NCBI GenBank assembly: GCA_004560305.1
Contig: SFVI01000006.1
Location: 13,616 to 77,615, forward strand
DNA length: 64,000 nucleotides
Direction: 5' to 3'
Source: a bacterium
Lineage (GTDB): Bacteria > Bacillota > Clostridia > Oscillospirales > Oscillospiraceae
Shown: piece after piece, positions 16,847 to 24,917 of the stretch
How the letters are laid out: each line of letters starts with the position of its first letter
How positions within the stretch are numbered: position 1 is the first letter of the stretch
Made by a program: the position numbers and the translations under genes
Notes under the pieces: generated by a model
The model's database searches: none
Told to the model about the DNA's origin: nothing
The model's input: only the letters and a program-made list of their open reading frames with translations

Positions 16847-17337
16847 TTCAAACCGCTTTTTATGATGCCCCGTATGGCCGCTATGTGATGGCGGCGGAGG
16901 ACGGAGCCCTCACCGGAGTGTGGCTGGAAGGGCAGAAGTACTTCCCTTCCGGCTTGCCGGAACCTTCCGACGGAGAGTCAGAGATTTTTGCCCATACCCG
17001 CCGCTGGCTGGATGCCTACTTTGCCGGCCGGCAGCCGGATGTGTCCGCCCTGCCCATGGCCCCCAAGGGCAGCGCCTTTGCCCGACGCGTCTGGCAGCTG
17101 CTGCTGGAGATCCCCTATGGTCAGACCGTAACCTACGGTGGACTGGCAAAGCGGCTGGCGGAGCAGCGGGGCCTGGCCCAACTGTCTGCCCAGGCGGTGG
17201 GCGGAGCCGTGGGCCATAACCCTATCTCCGTTATTATCCCCTGCCACCGGGTGCTGGGGGCAAAAAACCAGCTCACCGGCTATGCCGGCGGGCTGGACGT
17301 GAAAACCTTCCTGCTGAAGCTGGAAGGAGTACTATAA
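16843..17337 (+). CDS. ogt: Methylated-DNA-protein cysteine methyltransferase
   Basis: A 164-residue suicide enzyme that takes the alkyl group from O6-alkylguanine in DNA onto its own cysteine. The active site IIPCHRV holds Cys134, and the wing/helix motif RVWQLLLEIPYGQTVTYGGLA is the standard DNA-binding part. It is the last gene of an operon with the XRE regulator and the membrane protein, starting within the stop of the latter (ATGA). Whether the regulator responds to DNA damage is unknown. A strong terminator follows. Confidence 0.97.
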   Translation: MIQTAFYDAPYGRYVMAAEDGALTGVWLEGQKYFPSGLPEPSDGESEIFAHTRRWLDAYFAGRQPDVSALPMAPKGSAFARRVWQLLLEIPYGQTVTYGGLAKRLAEQRGLAQLSAQAVGGAVGHNPISVIIPCHRVLGAKNQLTGYAGGLDVKTFLLKLEGVL

Positions 17338-17341
17338 AAAC

Positions 17342-17376
17342 AACAACCCCAGGCTCAAGGGCCTGGGGTTGTTTTT
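17342..17376. terminator. Terminator shared by convergent ogt and nth
   Basis: AACAACCCCAGGC (17342-17354) pairs with GCCTGGGGTTGTT (17361-17373), followed by TTT; it lies between convergent genes. Confidence 0.9.
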
Positions 17377-18011
17377 CAGCCGGAAAAGGTCTGGCAAAGG
17401 TGCTTCAGGCAGCAGGCGGCGCAATCGGGCTTTCTTGCGTCGCAGACGGCCCGGCCGTGCAGCACGATGCAGTGGCAAAAGTCGGAGGAGTGCTCCGGCG
17501 GCAGGAGCTTCCGCAGCTCCATTTCAATCTTCACCGGGTCCTTCAGGTTGTCCACCAGACCCAGCCGGTTGGAGATGCGGATGCAGTGGGTGTCCACCAC
17601 CGTGGAGCCGGGGATCTTGAACACATCCCCCAGGATCAGGTTGGCGGTCTTGCGGCCCACGCCGGGCAGGGCCGTAAGCTCCTCCATGGTGCGAGGCAGC
17701 TGCCCGCCGTGCTTTTCCAGCAGCACGTTGGCGCAGGCCACAATGTCCCGGGCCTTGGCCCGGAAGAAGCCGCAGGAGTGCACATACTCCTCCACTTCTC
17801 CCACATCCGCCTCCGCGAAGGCCTCCAGGGTGGGGAAGCGGGCGAAAAGGGCCGGCGTGACCTGGTTCACCCTCTCGTCGGTGCATTGGGCCGCCAGACG
17901 CACGGAGAAAAGCAGCTCATAGTCCTTTTTCCAGTCCAGGGTGCAGTCCGCCAGGGGATATTCCGCCAGCAGCAGGCGGACGATCTCATTGACCTGTTCC
18001 TGTGTCCTCAT
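17376..18011 (-). CDS. nth: Endonuclease III
   Basis: A 211-residue base-excision repair glycosylase/AP lyase. The helix-hairpin-helix LPGVGRKTANLIL carries the catalytic Lys121, Asp140 follows in VVDTHCIRISNR, and the C-terminal iron-sulfur loop has the spacing C-x6-C-x2-C-x5-C (Cys190, 197, 200, 206). All key residues are present. It lies 16 bp downstream of the Pro-Thr-rich secreted protein gene on the same strand, so both may be one transcript. It is convergent with ogt, another repair gene. Confidence 0.98.
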   Translation of the reverse strand: MRTQEQVNEIVRLLLAEYPLADCTLDWKKDYELLFSVRLAAQCTDERVNQVTPALFARFPTLEAFAEADVGEVEEYVHSCGFFRAKARDIVACANVLLEKHGGQLPRTMEELTALPGVGRKTANLILGDVFKIPGSTVVDTHCIRISNRLGLVDNLKDPVKIEMELRKLLPPEHSSDFCHCIVLHGRAVCDARKPDCAACCLKHLCQTFSG

Positions 18012-18027
18012 GGTTTTAGTCCCTCTC

Positions 18028-18726
18028 TCAGCGGCTCAGTACGATGGAACCGCCGCACTCGATTACCGGCAGCTCCTCCCCGCTGTAGGTGCCGCCGAAG
18101 TGGTATTCCACCGCCAGGGGGAACACATCGCTGGTTCCCTGGGCCAGATACAGGGTGTGGGTGGTGGTGCCCAGCACCGTCTCCAGCTTGGCGCTGCCGT
18201 CATAGTCCACCGCAGGGGAATTGCAGCTGGCATACTGGTCGCCCACGCTGACGTTCACCGCATTATAGCTCTCGGCGATCTGCAGCGCGTAGGATTCCAG
18301 CACCACTGTCACCTGCACCTGCACCCGGTCGCTGTCCAGCACGGTGGCAACCCAGTCAGCCCGGATGTCAATGGGCAGCCCGGTCTGGGAGCGGACGCTG
18401 CCGCTGTCCAGCACCTGCCCCACCGGGGCCGGGGTGGGCGTAGGTACCGGGACGGGTGTCGGTTCCGGCGTAGGCGCCGGGGTAGGCACAGCAGTAGGCG
18501 CCACCGTGGGGGCCACGGTATGCACCGGGATGGGCGTGGCGGTGGGCGCCGCTGTCTCCAGGGGGAGGCTCTGTCCCACGTCAGGGCTGGGGGTAGTCAG
18601 GAAGGGGTCCGCCGTCACCTCCGGCGCCTTGTTCTCGGACAGATCGATCAGCGCGTTGCAGCCGATGGCCACGGCCAGCACAAAAACGATTATGAACAAA
18701 ACGGCTTTGATTTTTCCTCTTGCCAT
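18028..18726 (-). CDS. Membrane-anchored protein with Pro-Thr linker and DUF5067-like domain
   Basis: A 232-residue protein. A hydrophobic N-terminal segment (about 7-24) ends in AIGCN, which could be a signal anchor or a poor lipobox. A low-complexity linker of alternating Pro and Thr, Val or Ala (about 60-110) puts the C-terminal domain at a distance from the membrane. That domain (about 115-232) is beta-rich (DRVQVQVTVVLESYALQI, then EYHFGGTYSGEELPV), similar in feel to DUF5067 or immunoglobulin-like modules; I do not recognise a function. The start at 18726 is chosen for AAGGAGAA at the right distance; the frame is open 22 codons further. Confidence 0.65.
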   Translation of the reverse strand: MARGKIKAVLFIIVFVLAVAIGCNALIDLSENKAPEVTADPFLTTPSPDVGQSLPLETAAPTATPIPVHTVAPTVAPTAVPTPAPTPEPTPVPVPTPTPAPVGQVLDSGSVRSQTGLPIDIRADWVATVLDSDRVQVQVTVVLESYALQIAESYNAVNVSVGDQYASCNSPAVDYDGSAKLETVLGTTTHTLYLAQGTSDVFPLAVEYHFGGTYSGEELPVIECGGSIVLSR

Positions 18727-18841
18727 TCTCAATTCTCCTTTTCCTCGAAAGTCGGCTCTCATTATACCGCCTAATTTGACGCTTGTCCACAAGGCAAAGT
18801 TCCCGGAGGCAAAATTTAATCATTCTTTCATAACTATCCCT

Positions 18842-18870
18842 TTTACAAACGCCGGGACAGGTGTTATAAT
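18842..18870 (+). promoter_or_regulatory. Promoter of rarA (TTTACA-17-TATAAT)
   Basis: TTTACA at 18842-18847 and TATAAT at 18865-18870 with 17-bp spacing, 33 bp before the rarA start. Confidence 0.8.
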
Positions 18871-18902
18871 GCGGTGTACATTAGGAAAGGTGTGCGAATT
18901 TG

Positions 18903-20153
18903 ATGTATAAGCCCCTGGCAGATGAAATACGGCCTGCGTCCCTGGATGACGTGGTGGGCCAGCGCCATATCCTGGGCGCGGACGGGATGCTGCGCCGCAT
19001 TGTCAGCAGCGGCCAGATCCCCAACATGATCTTCTACGGCCCCTCCGGCACCGGAAAGACCACCGTGGCCCGCATCATTGCCCAGCGCACCAACCGGAGC
19101 CTGCGCAAGCTGAACGCCACCACCGCCGGCATTGCGGATATCAAAAAGATCATTGACGAGCTGGATACCTTCCTCACCCCCGGCGGCGTGCTGCTGTACC
19201 TGGACGAGATCCAGTATTTCAACAAAAAGCAGCAGCAGTCCCTGCTGGAGTTTATCGAGGATGGGCGCATCACCCTCATTGCCTCCACCACGGAGAACCC
19301 CTACTTCTGCGTTTTCAATGCCATCCTCAGCCGCTCCACGGTCTTTGAGTTCAAGCCCGTCACCCCGGCGGAGATCGGCAAGGCGGTGGACCGGGCGGTG
19401 GCCATCATGAACGCCCGGCGGGAGACACCGCTGACATTGGAAGCCGGCGTGACGGAGCGGATCAGCACCGCCTGCGGCGGCGATGTGCGCAAGGCCATCA
19501 ACGCGGTGGAGCTGCTGTTTTCCGCTGCAGGAGAGCGGGAGGCGATCACCCTGGCCGACGCCGCCGCCATCTCCCAGCGCAGCGCCATGCGCTATGACCG
19601 GGATGGGGACGAGCATTATGACATTCTCTCCGCCCTGATGAAGTCCCTTCGCGGCTCTGACCCGGACGCCGCCATGCATTACCTGGCCCGCCTGCTGGAG
19701 GTGGGGGATCTGCAGGGCGCCTGCCGCCGCATCCTCTGCTCCGCCAGCGAGGACGTGGGCCTGGCCTATCCCCAGGCGGTGCCCATCGTGAAGGCCTGCG
19801 TGGACTCGGCCCTGCAATTGGGCCTGCCGGAGGCACGGCTGCCTTTGGCGGAGGCCTGTCTGCTGCTGGCCACCGCCCCCAAGTCCAATTCTGCCTATAT
19901 GGCCATCGCCGCCGCCCAGGCGGATGTCCGTGCCGGCCGCAGCGGCCCGATCCCCCGGGAGCTGCAGAATATGCACGCCGACGGCACCGGCTTTGAGCGG
20001 GAGCAGGGCTACAAATACCCCCATGACTTCCCCGGCCATTGGGTGAAGCAGCAATACCTGCCCAAGGAGCTGAAAAACGCCCATTACTACGAATACGGCG
20101 ACAACAAGACTGAGCAGGCCGCCCGGCGGTATTGGGAGGAACTGAAGAAATAA
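18903..20153 (+). CDS. rarA: Replication-associated recombination protein A (RarA/MgsA AAA+ ATPase)
   Basis: A 416-residue clamp-loader-like ATPase that acts at stalled replication forks. It starts MYKPLADEIRPASLDDVVGQ, has Walker A GPSGTGKTT, Walker B YLDEIQYFNKKQQQ, the sensor 1 region ASTTENPYF, and the C-terminal MgsA domain with PEARLPLAEACLLLA, then SNSAYMAI. A TTG one codon upstream (18900) is at better distance from AGGAAAGG and could be the true start. It is the first gene of a run including DUF951, GIY-YIG and an acyltransferase. Confidence 0.96.
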   Translation: MYKPLADEIRPASLDDVVGQRHILGADGMLRRIVSSGQIPNMIFYGPSGTGKTTVARIIAQRTNRSLRKLNATTAGIADIKKIIDELDTFLTPGGVLLYLDEIQYFNKKQQQSLLEFIEDGRITLIASTTENPYFCVFNAILSRSTVFEFKPVTPAEIGKAVDRAVAIMNARRETPLTLEAGVTERISTACGGDVRKAINAVELLFSAAGEREAITLADAAAISQRSAMRYDRDGDEHYDILSALMKSLRGSDPDAAMHYLARLLEVGDLQGACRRILCSASEDVGLAYPQAVPIVKACVDSALQLGLPEARLPLAEACLLLATAPKSNSAYMAIAAAQADVRAGRSGPIPRELQNMHADGTGFEREQGYKYPHDFPGHWVKQQYLPKELKNAHYYEYGDNKTEQAARRYWEELKK

Positions 20154-20168
20154 GGAGGCTGAACAGCC

Positions 20169-20345
20169 ATGGATATCCAGGTGGGCGATACCCTCACCAT
20201 GAAAAAGCCCCACCCCTGCGGCAGCCGGGACTGGCTGGTGCTGCGCACCGGGGCGGATTTCAAGCTCCGCTGCTGCGGCTGCGGCCATGAGGTCATGGGC
20301 GCCCGGAGCAAGTTTGAAAAGAACATCCGGCAGGTGCGCCGGTGA
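20169..20345 (+). CDS. DUF951 family protein
   Basis: A 58-residue protein with strong AAGGAGG (20152-20158) before the ATG. It begins MDIQVGDTLTMKKPHPCGS, continues DWLVLRTGADFKLRCCGCGHEV and ends in a basic tail, which is the DUF951 family (PF06107), a small beta-barrel-like fold with conserved cysteines (Cys17, 35, 36, 38) that could bind zinc or nucleic acid. In Firmicutes it is often next to ribosome-associated or replication genes. It overlaps the GIY-YIG gene by GTGA. No experimental role is known to me. Confidence 0.85.
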   Translation: MDIQVGDTLTMKKPHPCGSRDWLVLRTGADFKLRCCGCGHEVMGARSKFEKNIRQVRR

Positions 20346-20608
20346 ACTATGTATATATGCTCCGCTGCGGGGACGGCAGCCTTTACACCGGCTGGACCAA
20401 TGACCTGGCGGCCCGTCTGGCCGCCCATCAGGCTGGCCGGGGCGGCAAGTATACCCGCTCCCACCTGCCGGTGGAGCTGGCCTACTATGAAATTCACCCC
20501 AGCCGCCACGAGGCCATGAGCCGGGAGCGGCAGATCAAAGGCCTGAGCCGGGAGGAAAAGCTGGCCCTGATATCAGAAAAGGAAAAACAAAACCATGAGA
20601 CGAACTGA
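20342..20608 (+). CDS. GIY-YIG nuclease domain protein (YhbQ/UPF0213-like)
   Basis: An 88-residue protein consisting of one GIY-YIG module. VYMLRCGDGSLYTGWTND is the motif (here YML...YTG), followed by the catalytic Arg in AARLAAH and the family box GGKYTRSHLPVELAYYE. Proteins of this type are DNA/RNA endonuclease-like repair candidates of unclear substrate. The start codon is GTG, overlapping the DUF951 stop by 4 bases. The next gene begins 14 bases before its end. Confidence 0.92.
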   Translation: MNYVYMLRCGDGSLYTGWTNDLAARLAAHQAGRGGKYTRSHLPVELAYYEIHPSRHEAMSRERQIKGLSREEKLALISEKEKQNHETN

Positions 20609-21611
20609 ACTGGACCTGTGCCGCCTGACGGCCTGCATCATGGTCCTCTTGATCCATACCAGCGCGGCCCTGTACCACATCTGCCCCCTGGACGCCTCCG
20701 CCTTTGTGCCCCTGAGCCTGATCAGCACCATGATGCGGGGCGGGGTGCCGGTGTTCTTCATGCTCACCGGGGCGCTGTTTTTGAACCGGGAGTCCCTGGA
20801 CCTGCGCCGCTTTCTGAAAACCCATGTACTGCGGCTGATCTTGCTTTTTGCCTTCTGGTCTTTGGTCTACGCTCTGGGCTCCCGCCTGGTTGCCAGAGAC
20901 TTTGGGGACTGGTATCCATTTTTCTTTGACCTGGCCAAGGGCCATTACCACCTCTGGTTTTTGACGGCCATGGCCCTGTGCTGCCTGTTTTTGCCGGTGG
21001 CTCACGCCGCCATCCATGAGGGGCAGCTGAAAGGGGAGTACCTGCTGTTTCTGTTCTTCGGGGTGTCCATTCTCTGCGCCAATTGCAACCTGACCCCGGA
21101 CACCGCCCTCATCCTGAACCGGATCACCCTGGACTTTTCTCTGGATTACCTGCCCTACCTGGGCTACGGGGTCTGGGGCTGGTGGCTCAGCCGGCAGCGC
21201 TTCGGTAAACAGTGGCTGTTCATCGCCCCGGCAGTTTTCCTCGCCTGCACGGTCCTCACCACCTGGGGCAACATCTGGTATTCCAATTACAAGGAAGTGG
21301 CCGACGGCTGGCTCTTCAGCTATTTCTCCCTCTCCACCCTGACCCAGGCCACCATGTGCTTCTGCTTCTTCCAGGCCCTGAAAGACCGGCCCTTCCGCCG
21401 CCCCCGGCTCTGGGCCGCCCTGGCGGACTGCACCCTGGGGGTCTACCTGCTGCATCCCCTGTTCATCAACATTCTGGAGGCCCTGGGCCTGCCCATGACC
21501 CTGGAAGCCCCTGTGCTCAGCATCCTGGGCTTCACGGCGGTGCTGGCGGCAGCCTGCTTTGCCGCCACGGCCCTGGGGAGAAAGATTCCCATCATCAGGA
21601 AACTTATCTGA
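20595..21611 (+). CDS. Acyltransferase family 3 membrane protein (OafA/WecH-like)
   Basis: A 338-residue integral membrane protein with about ten hydrophobic segments. The N-terminal RRTELDLCRLTACIMVLLIHTSA has the Asp-x-x-Arg plus His pattern (here IH) typical of acyltransferase 3, which transfers acetyl or other acyl groups to surface sugars from the cytoplasmic side. GGVPVFFMLTGALF, with a helix-end Gly-Pro turn, is another family mark. It overlaps the GIY-YIG gene by 14 bases. The CapA-like gene that follows is also a surface-polymer type protein. Confidence 0.9.
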   Translation: MRRTELDLCRLTACIMVLLIHTSAALYHICPLDASAFVPLSLISTMMRGGVPVFFMLTGALFLNRESLDLRRFLKTHVLRLILLFAFWSLVYALGSRLVARDFGDWYPFFFDLAKGHYHLWFLTAMALCCLFLPVAHAAIHEGQLKGEYLLFLFFGVSILCANCNLTPDTALILNRITLDFSLDYLPYLGYGVWGWWLSRQRFGKQWLFIAPAVFLACTVLTTWGNIWYSNYKEVADGWLFSYFSLSTLTQATMCFCFFQALKDRPFRRPRLWAALADCTLGVYLLHPLFINILEALGLPMTLEAPVLSILGFTAVLAAACFAATALGRKIPIIRKLI

Positions 21612-21662
21612 GCCGGATTCGTCTCTGTATTCGCATCATTAAAATAGATAGAGGACATGGAT

Positions 21663-22859
21663 ATGAAAAAGATTTTGCAGATCGTTTGCCTGGCCCTGCT
21701 GTGCCTGACGCTGGTATTCATCACCAAAGCCCGGCTGGACGTGGCCCTGACCATTGTGCCCGAAAGCAACCAGAGCACCGCAGCCCCGGAAGGGGACGCC
21801 CTGCCCGTCTCCGCGCCGGAGGCTACTCCCGAGCCTACGCCGGAGCCTACCCCGGAACCGGAGCCGGAGTATTTCACCGTCTCCTGCATCGGCGACCTGA
21901 CCCTGAACAGCAACCAGAAGTACCCCCTGCACTACTCCTCTAAGATGAACGGGGACTACGCCTACCCCTTTGCCAACACCGTTCAGTATTTCGCCGATGA
22001 CGAGATCACCCTGGGCAATCTGGAGTGCAGCTTCTCCGACAAGAATCTGACCTATGACTACACCGCTACTTACTTCTACTTCCTCTGCCCTACGGAGTGG
22101 ATCAACATCCTGCCCCAGGGCGGGGTGGACTTTGTCACCATGGCCAACAACCACACCCGGGACTTCTATGACGCTGGCGTGGAGGACACCAAGGCCGCCC
22201 TGGAGAGCGTCGGTATGCCCTACGGCGAGAACGAGCAGGCCCAGATCATTACCACCAAAAGCGGCATCAAAATGGGCATCTATACCGCCGGTGACCTGTA
22301 CTCTGTGGGCGAGGCGGAAAGCAGCAACCCCAGCCTGGAAAAGGCCGTGGCCGGTGTGCAGCAGCTGAAGGAGCAGGGGGCGGATTACATCGTCTGCATG
22401 TTCCACTGGGGCAGCGAACTGAAGTATCGCCCCAAGGAGAGCCAGGTGGAGCTGGCCCGGGCCTGCGTGGACGCCGGAGCCGACCTGGTCTACGGTAGCC
22501 ACTCCCACTGCCTCCAGCCCATGGAGGAGTATAACGGCGGCATCATCCTCTATTCCATGGGCAACTGGTCCTTCGGCGGCAGCTCCGGCCCTACCGACCC
22601 GGACACCGCCATCTTCCAGCTGACCATCCGCCGGGACCCGGACGGCAGCATCCATAACGACAGCTATGAGATTATCCCCTGCTGCGTTTCCAGCGACCTG
22701 GAAGCGGCAGCGGCCAAGAAGGATATGTACAACAACTATCAGCCCACCCCCTACGAGCCGGGCACCGAGGCCTATGACCGGGCCATGAGCAAGATCACCG
22801 GCACCTATGAGGGCAAGGACCTGAGCACCGACTATTCCAACTTCTTCGCCAGCGAATGA
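21663..22859 (+). CDS. CapA family extracellular phosphoesterase-like protein
   Basis: A 398-residue protein. An N-terminal membrane anchor (about 1-20) and a short Pro-Glu-Thr linker (about 40-70, PEPTPEPTPEPEPE) lead to a calcineurin-like CapA/PgsA domain: CIGDLTLNS, GNLECSFSD, MANNHTRDF, and the pair HWGSE and GSHSHCLQP. CapA proteins support poly-gamma-glutamate capsule synthesis in bacilli, but no capBC genes are here, and many clostridial copies have unknown substrates. ATG 21663 is 7 bases after GAGGA and is preferred to the ATG at 21657, which is only 1 base away. A strong terminator ends the gene. Confidence 0.88.
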   Translation: MKKILQIVCLALLCLTLVFITKARLDVALTIVPESNQSTAAPEGDALPVSAPEATPEPTPEPTPEPEPEYFTVSCIGDLTLNSNQKYPLHYSSKMNGDYAYPFANTVQYFADDEITLGNLECSFSDKNLTYDYTATYFYFLCPTEWINILPQGGVDFVTMANNHTRDFYDAGVEDTKAALESVGMPYGENEQAQIITTKSGIKMGIYTAGDLYSVGEAESSNPSLEKAVAGVQQLKEQGADYIVCMFHWGSELKYRPKESQVELARACVDAGADLVYGSHSHCLQPMEEYNGGIILYSMGNWSFGGSSGPTDPDTAIFQLTIRRDPDGSIHNDSYEIIPCCVSSDLEAAAAKKDMYNNYQPTPYEPGTEAYDRAMSKITGTYEGKDLSTDYSNFFASE

Positions 22860-22869
22860 GCCGTCGAAT

Positions 22870-22917
22870 GATAACGCAAAAAGGACATGGCTTCTGCCAT
22901 GTCCTTTTTGCGTTATC
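22870..22917. terminator. Long bidirectional terminator
   Basis: A perfect 22-bp stem (22870-22891 with 22896-22917), loop TTCT, with runs of A and T inside the arms; it separates the CapA gene from the convergent aconitase X operon. Confidence 0.9.
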
Positions 22918-22928
22918 AAAAGAGAAAC

Positions 22929-23369
22929 TCACTCCACAGTGACCAGACCGTCTTCTCCTACGGTGACGGTCATGCCGGTCTGGACATAGTTGAGGAATTC
23001 CTCCCCCAGGCAGTCCACAACGGGCATTTTTGCATCGGTCCACACGTCGCCCAGGATGGCGCCGGAAGCAGCCAGAGAGTCGATGGGCATACTGAAAAGC
23101 ATGCAGGCGGGCTGCTTGCCCAGGGAGCACACGGTGTACAGCACCATGCCGCCGGTGGTGGAGCCGATGGTCATGGGCAGGCAGAGGGCCTTGCCCAGCA
23201 TGGGCTTTTTGTACAGGTCGGGGTTGTTCTGGTCGCCGCACTTGACCTGCTTATCCCCAAACATAATGGCCATCTGGTAGCTGGCCAGGGTGTTAAAGCC
23301 GCCATGGCTCACCAGAGCCTCGGCGGTGCAGGTGCCGGGAACCACGACGCGGCCTTTGAACTGCTTCAT
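22929..23369 (-). CDS. Aconitase X swivel (small) subunit, DUF126
   Basis: A 146-residue protein matching the swivel domain of aconitase X (DUF126). Family marks are FKGRVVVPGTCTAEALVS at the start, a central GSTTGGMVLY, and the ending block PIDSLAASGAI that supplies the substrate-binding serine. Bacterial aconitase X enzymes studied so far dehydrate cis-3-hydroxy-L-proline; archaeal ones dehydrate phosphomevalonate. The gene begins 4 bases before the stop of the large subunit and certainly forms a complex with it. Confidence 0.9.
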   Translation of the reverse strand: MKQFKGRVVVPGTCTAEALVSHGGFNTLASYQMAIMFGDKQVKCGDQNNPDLYKKPMLGKALCLPMTIGSTTGGMVLYTVCSLGKQPACMLFSMPIDSLAASGAILGDVWTDAKMPVVDCLGEEFLNYVQTGMTVTVGEDGLVTVE

Positions 23370-24646
23370 TTCTGTCCCTCCTTGCCGGTGATGATGTCGA
23401 GGATCTCCGCCTCAGTGTAGAATCTGGCGCTGGTGTAGGTGCGCAGCTTATTGGAACAGGTGATGACCGCTTTCTTCTTGCAGAGGGGGTTGTTCATGTA
23501 CATCAGGGGGCAGATATAGCTGACCACAACACCGTAGCTGCGCAGCTTCCAGAAGGTGGAAGTCTTCTCCAGCTCCCTGATCACGGCGGGGGAGGCGGTG
23601 AACACGGTGGGAACCGTGACCTTATCCAAACCCCTGGCCCGCAGCTTGCCTTCGATAGCGTCCGCCCAGTCCTTCATCTGCTGCAGCGTCATGTGAGGGC
23701 AGCCCACAAAGCACAGCTCCGGCCTGGCGTCGGGATTTTTCCAAATCACGGGGTAGCTGGCCTTCACCCGCTCCAGCTCCGCGTCGTCAATCACGTAGAC
23801 CTGGGCGCCTTCCTTGATGAGGGCCTCGCCCTGCTCCTTGGCCTCGGGGGTCAGTCCGGCGATGTGGTACAGGCCCACGGCGCCGTTGGAGGCGGTGGCC
23901 GCACCGAAGTCCTTCAGATAGGTGCAGTTTTCGTCGTTCAGCTCCGTCCCCAGCCATTTTTCCATGCCCTTCACATAGGGCACTTCCTCCATGACCTTCA
24001 TGCCGATGGCGGAACCCAGCAGCTGGGCCTCCGGCTTCTTTTCACAGCGGACTTCCACCACCCAGGTGGCCCTGCGGCCCTCATCGGTCAGCAGGCCGAA
24101 CTCCGGCACAAAGCCGGCGATGGAGCCCATCAGCTCCAGAATGCCGGAATTGCGGTTGCAGCGGGCGCCCAGCACAGAGTTGGCGTACACCACGGCGGAG
24201 GATTCCGCCCAGCTGAGCACCTCGCCCTTGGCAGGCTTGTTGCCCATCTGATCCACGTAGCAGGTGCAACTGTAGGCGTCATCGTCCACGATGCCCAGCT
24301 TCTTCAACTGCTCCTCAAAGCGATCCTGCTGAGAATACATCAGCTTTTGAAAGACAAAATCGTCCAGGAAGGAGCTGGGAACATTCTTGTCCAGGGGCCG
24401 GGGGTCGGCGGTGAACTTTTGGTCGGCAGTAAGGCCGGCATCGATTAGCTGGTCAAACAGGTTGAGAACAGGACCCAAGGCGTTAAGACCATAGGAAATA
24501 ACAGTATGGCCGTACTTGCTGTTGACGGGCACCATGCGCTGGGCACCGAAGGTGTCACCATACATCACCAGGGTCTTGACCACCTTGGCCATTACCTCGC
24601 CCTTGGCCCCATCCAACAGGGCCTGCTGCTCAGGCGTAAGGATCAT
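23366..24646 (-). CDS. Aconitase X catalytic (large) subunit, DUF521
   Basis: A 426-residue protein of the DUF521 family, the large subunit of two-gene aconitase X. It holds LTPEQQALLDGAKGEVMAK at the start, the block ANSVLGARCNRN and FVGCPHMTLQQM, whose cysteines are candidates for the iron-sulfur cluster. In bacteria the known role is cis-3-hydroxy-L-proline dehydration to delta-1-pyrroline-2-carboxylate. No proline racemase, reductase or transporter gene lies beside it here, so the substrate cannot be fixed by context. Transcription starts at a strong promoter with a palindrome in the spacer (24689-24717). Confidence 0.9.
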   Translation of the reverse strand: MILTPEQQALLDGAKGEVMAKVVKTLVMYGDTFGAQRMVPVNSKYGHTVISYGLNALGPVLNLFDQLIDAGLTADQKFTADPRPLDKNVPSSFLDDFVFQKLMYSQQDRFEEQLKKLGIVDDDAYSCTCYVDQMGNKPAKGEVLSWAESSAVVYANSVLGARCNRNSGILELMGSIAGFVPEFGLLTDEGRRATWVVEVRCEKKPEAQLLGSAIGMKVMEEVPYVKGMEKWLGTELNDENCTYLKDFGAATASNGAVGLYHIAGLTPEAKEQGEALIKEGAQVYVIDDAELERVKASYPVIWKNPDARPELCFVGCPHMTLQQMKDWADAIEGKLRARGLDKVTVPTVFTASPAVIRELEKTSTFWKLRSYGVVVSYICPLMYMNNPLCKKKAVITCSNKLRTYTSARFYTEAEILDIITGKEGQK

Positions 24647-24688
24647 TTTACCACTTCCTTATAAAATTTTTGGATGTTGACTGTTTAA

Positions 24689-24717
24689 ATATTATCATTC
24701 CCGGGAATGAAAGTCAA
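24689..24717 (-). promoter_or_regulatory. Promoter of the aconitase X operon with palindromic operator
   Basis: On the minus strand TTGACT (24717-24712) and TAATAT (24694-24689) are 17 bp apart. The spacer is filled by the perfect 16-bp palindrome TCATTCCCGGGAATGA (24695-24710), a likely repressor or activator site. Confidence 0.8.
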
Positions 24718-24777
24718 TGAAGAGCTCCAACGCGGGAGAAAAATTCAAAAAAACGCAAAAAATAAGGGTGGAAACAC

Positions 24778-24806
24778 TTGCAATCCGGAGGGTTTTCTGG
24801 TATCAT
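24778..24806 (+). promoter_or_regulatory. Promoter of rpsB-tsf (TTGCAA-17-TATCAT)
   Basis: TTGCAA (24778-24783) and TATCAT (24801-24806), 17 bp apart, about 112 bp before rpsB. The block CTTGCAATCCGG recurs at the rpmE promoter. Confidence 0.75.
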
Positions 24807-24812
24807 ATCAAG

Positions 24813-24910
24813 GCATTTCACACGGGAGTGGACTTTCCCCCATGTGGCTCCGTTGCCGGGGCTTGGTGGAGGGGTTGAGACTCCCGGAGGAAAATAACAA
24901 AATTTGGAGG
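24813..24910 (+). promoter_or_regulatory. Structured 5' leader of rpsB (candidate autoregulatory leader)
   Basis: About 100 nt between the probable transcription start and the ribosome-binding site are G-rich and can pair over distance, for example CTCCG (near 24846) with CGGAG (near 24888). Leaders of ribosomal protein genes often bind the protein product. The match to a known S2 leader class is not established by eye. Confidence 0.35.
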
Positions 24911-24917
24911 AAATCAA

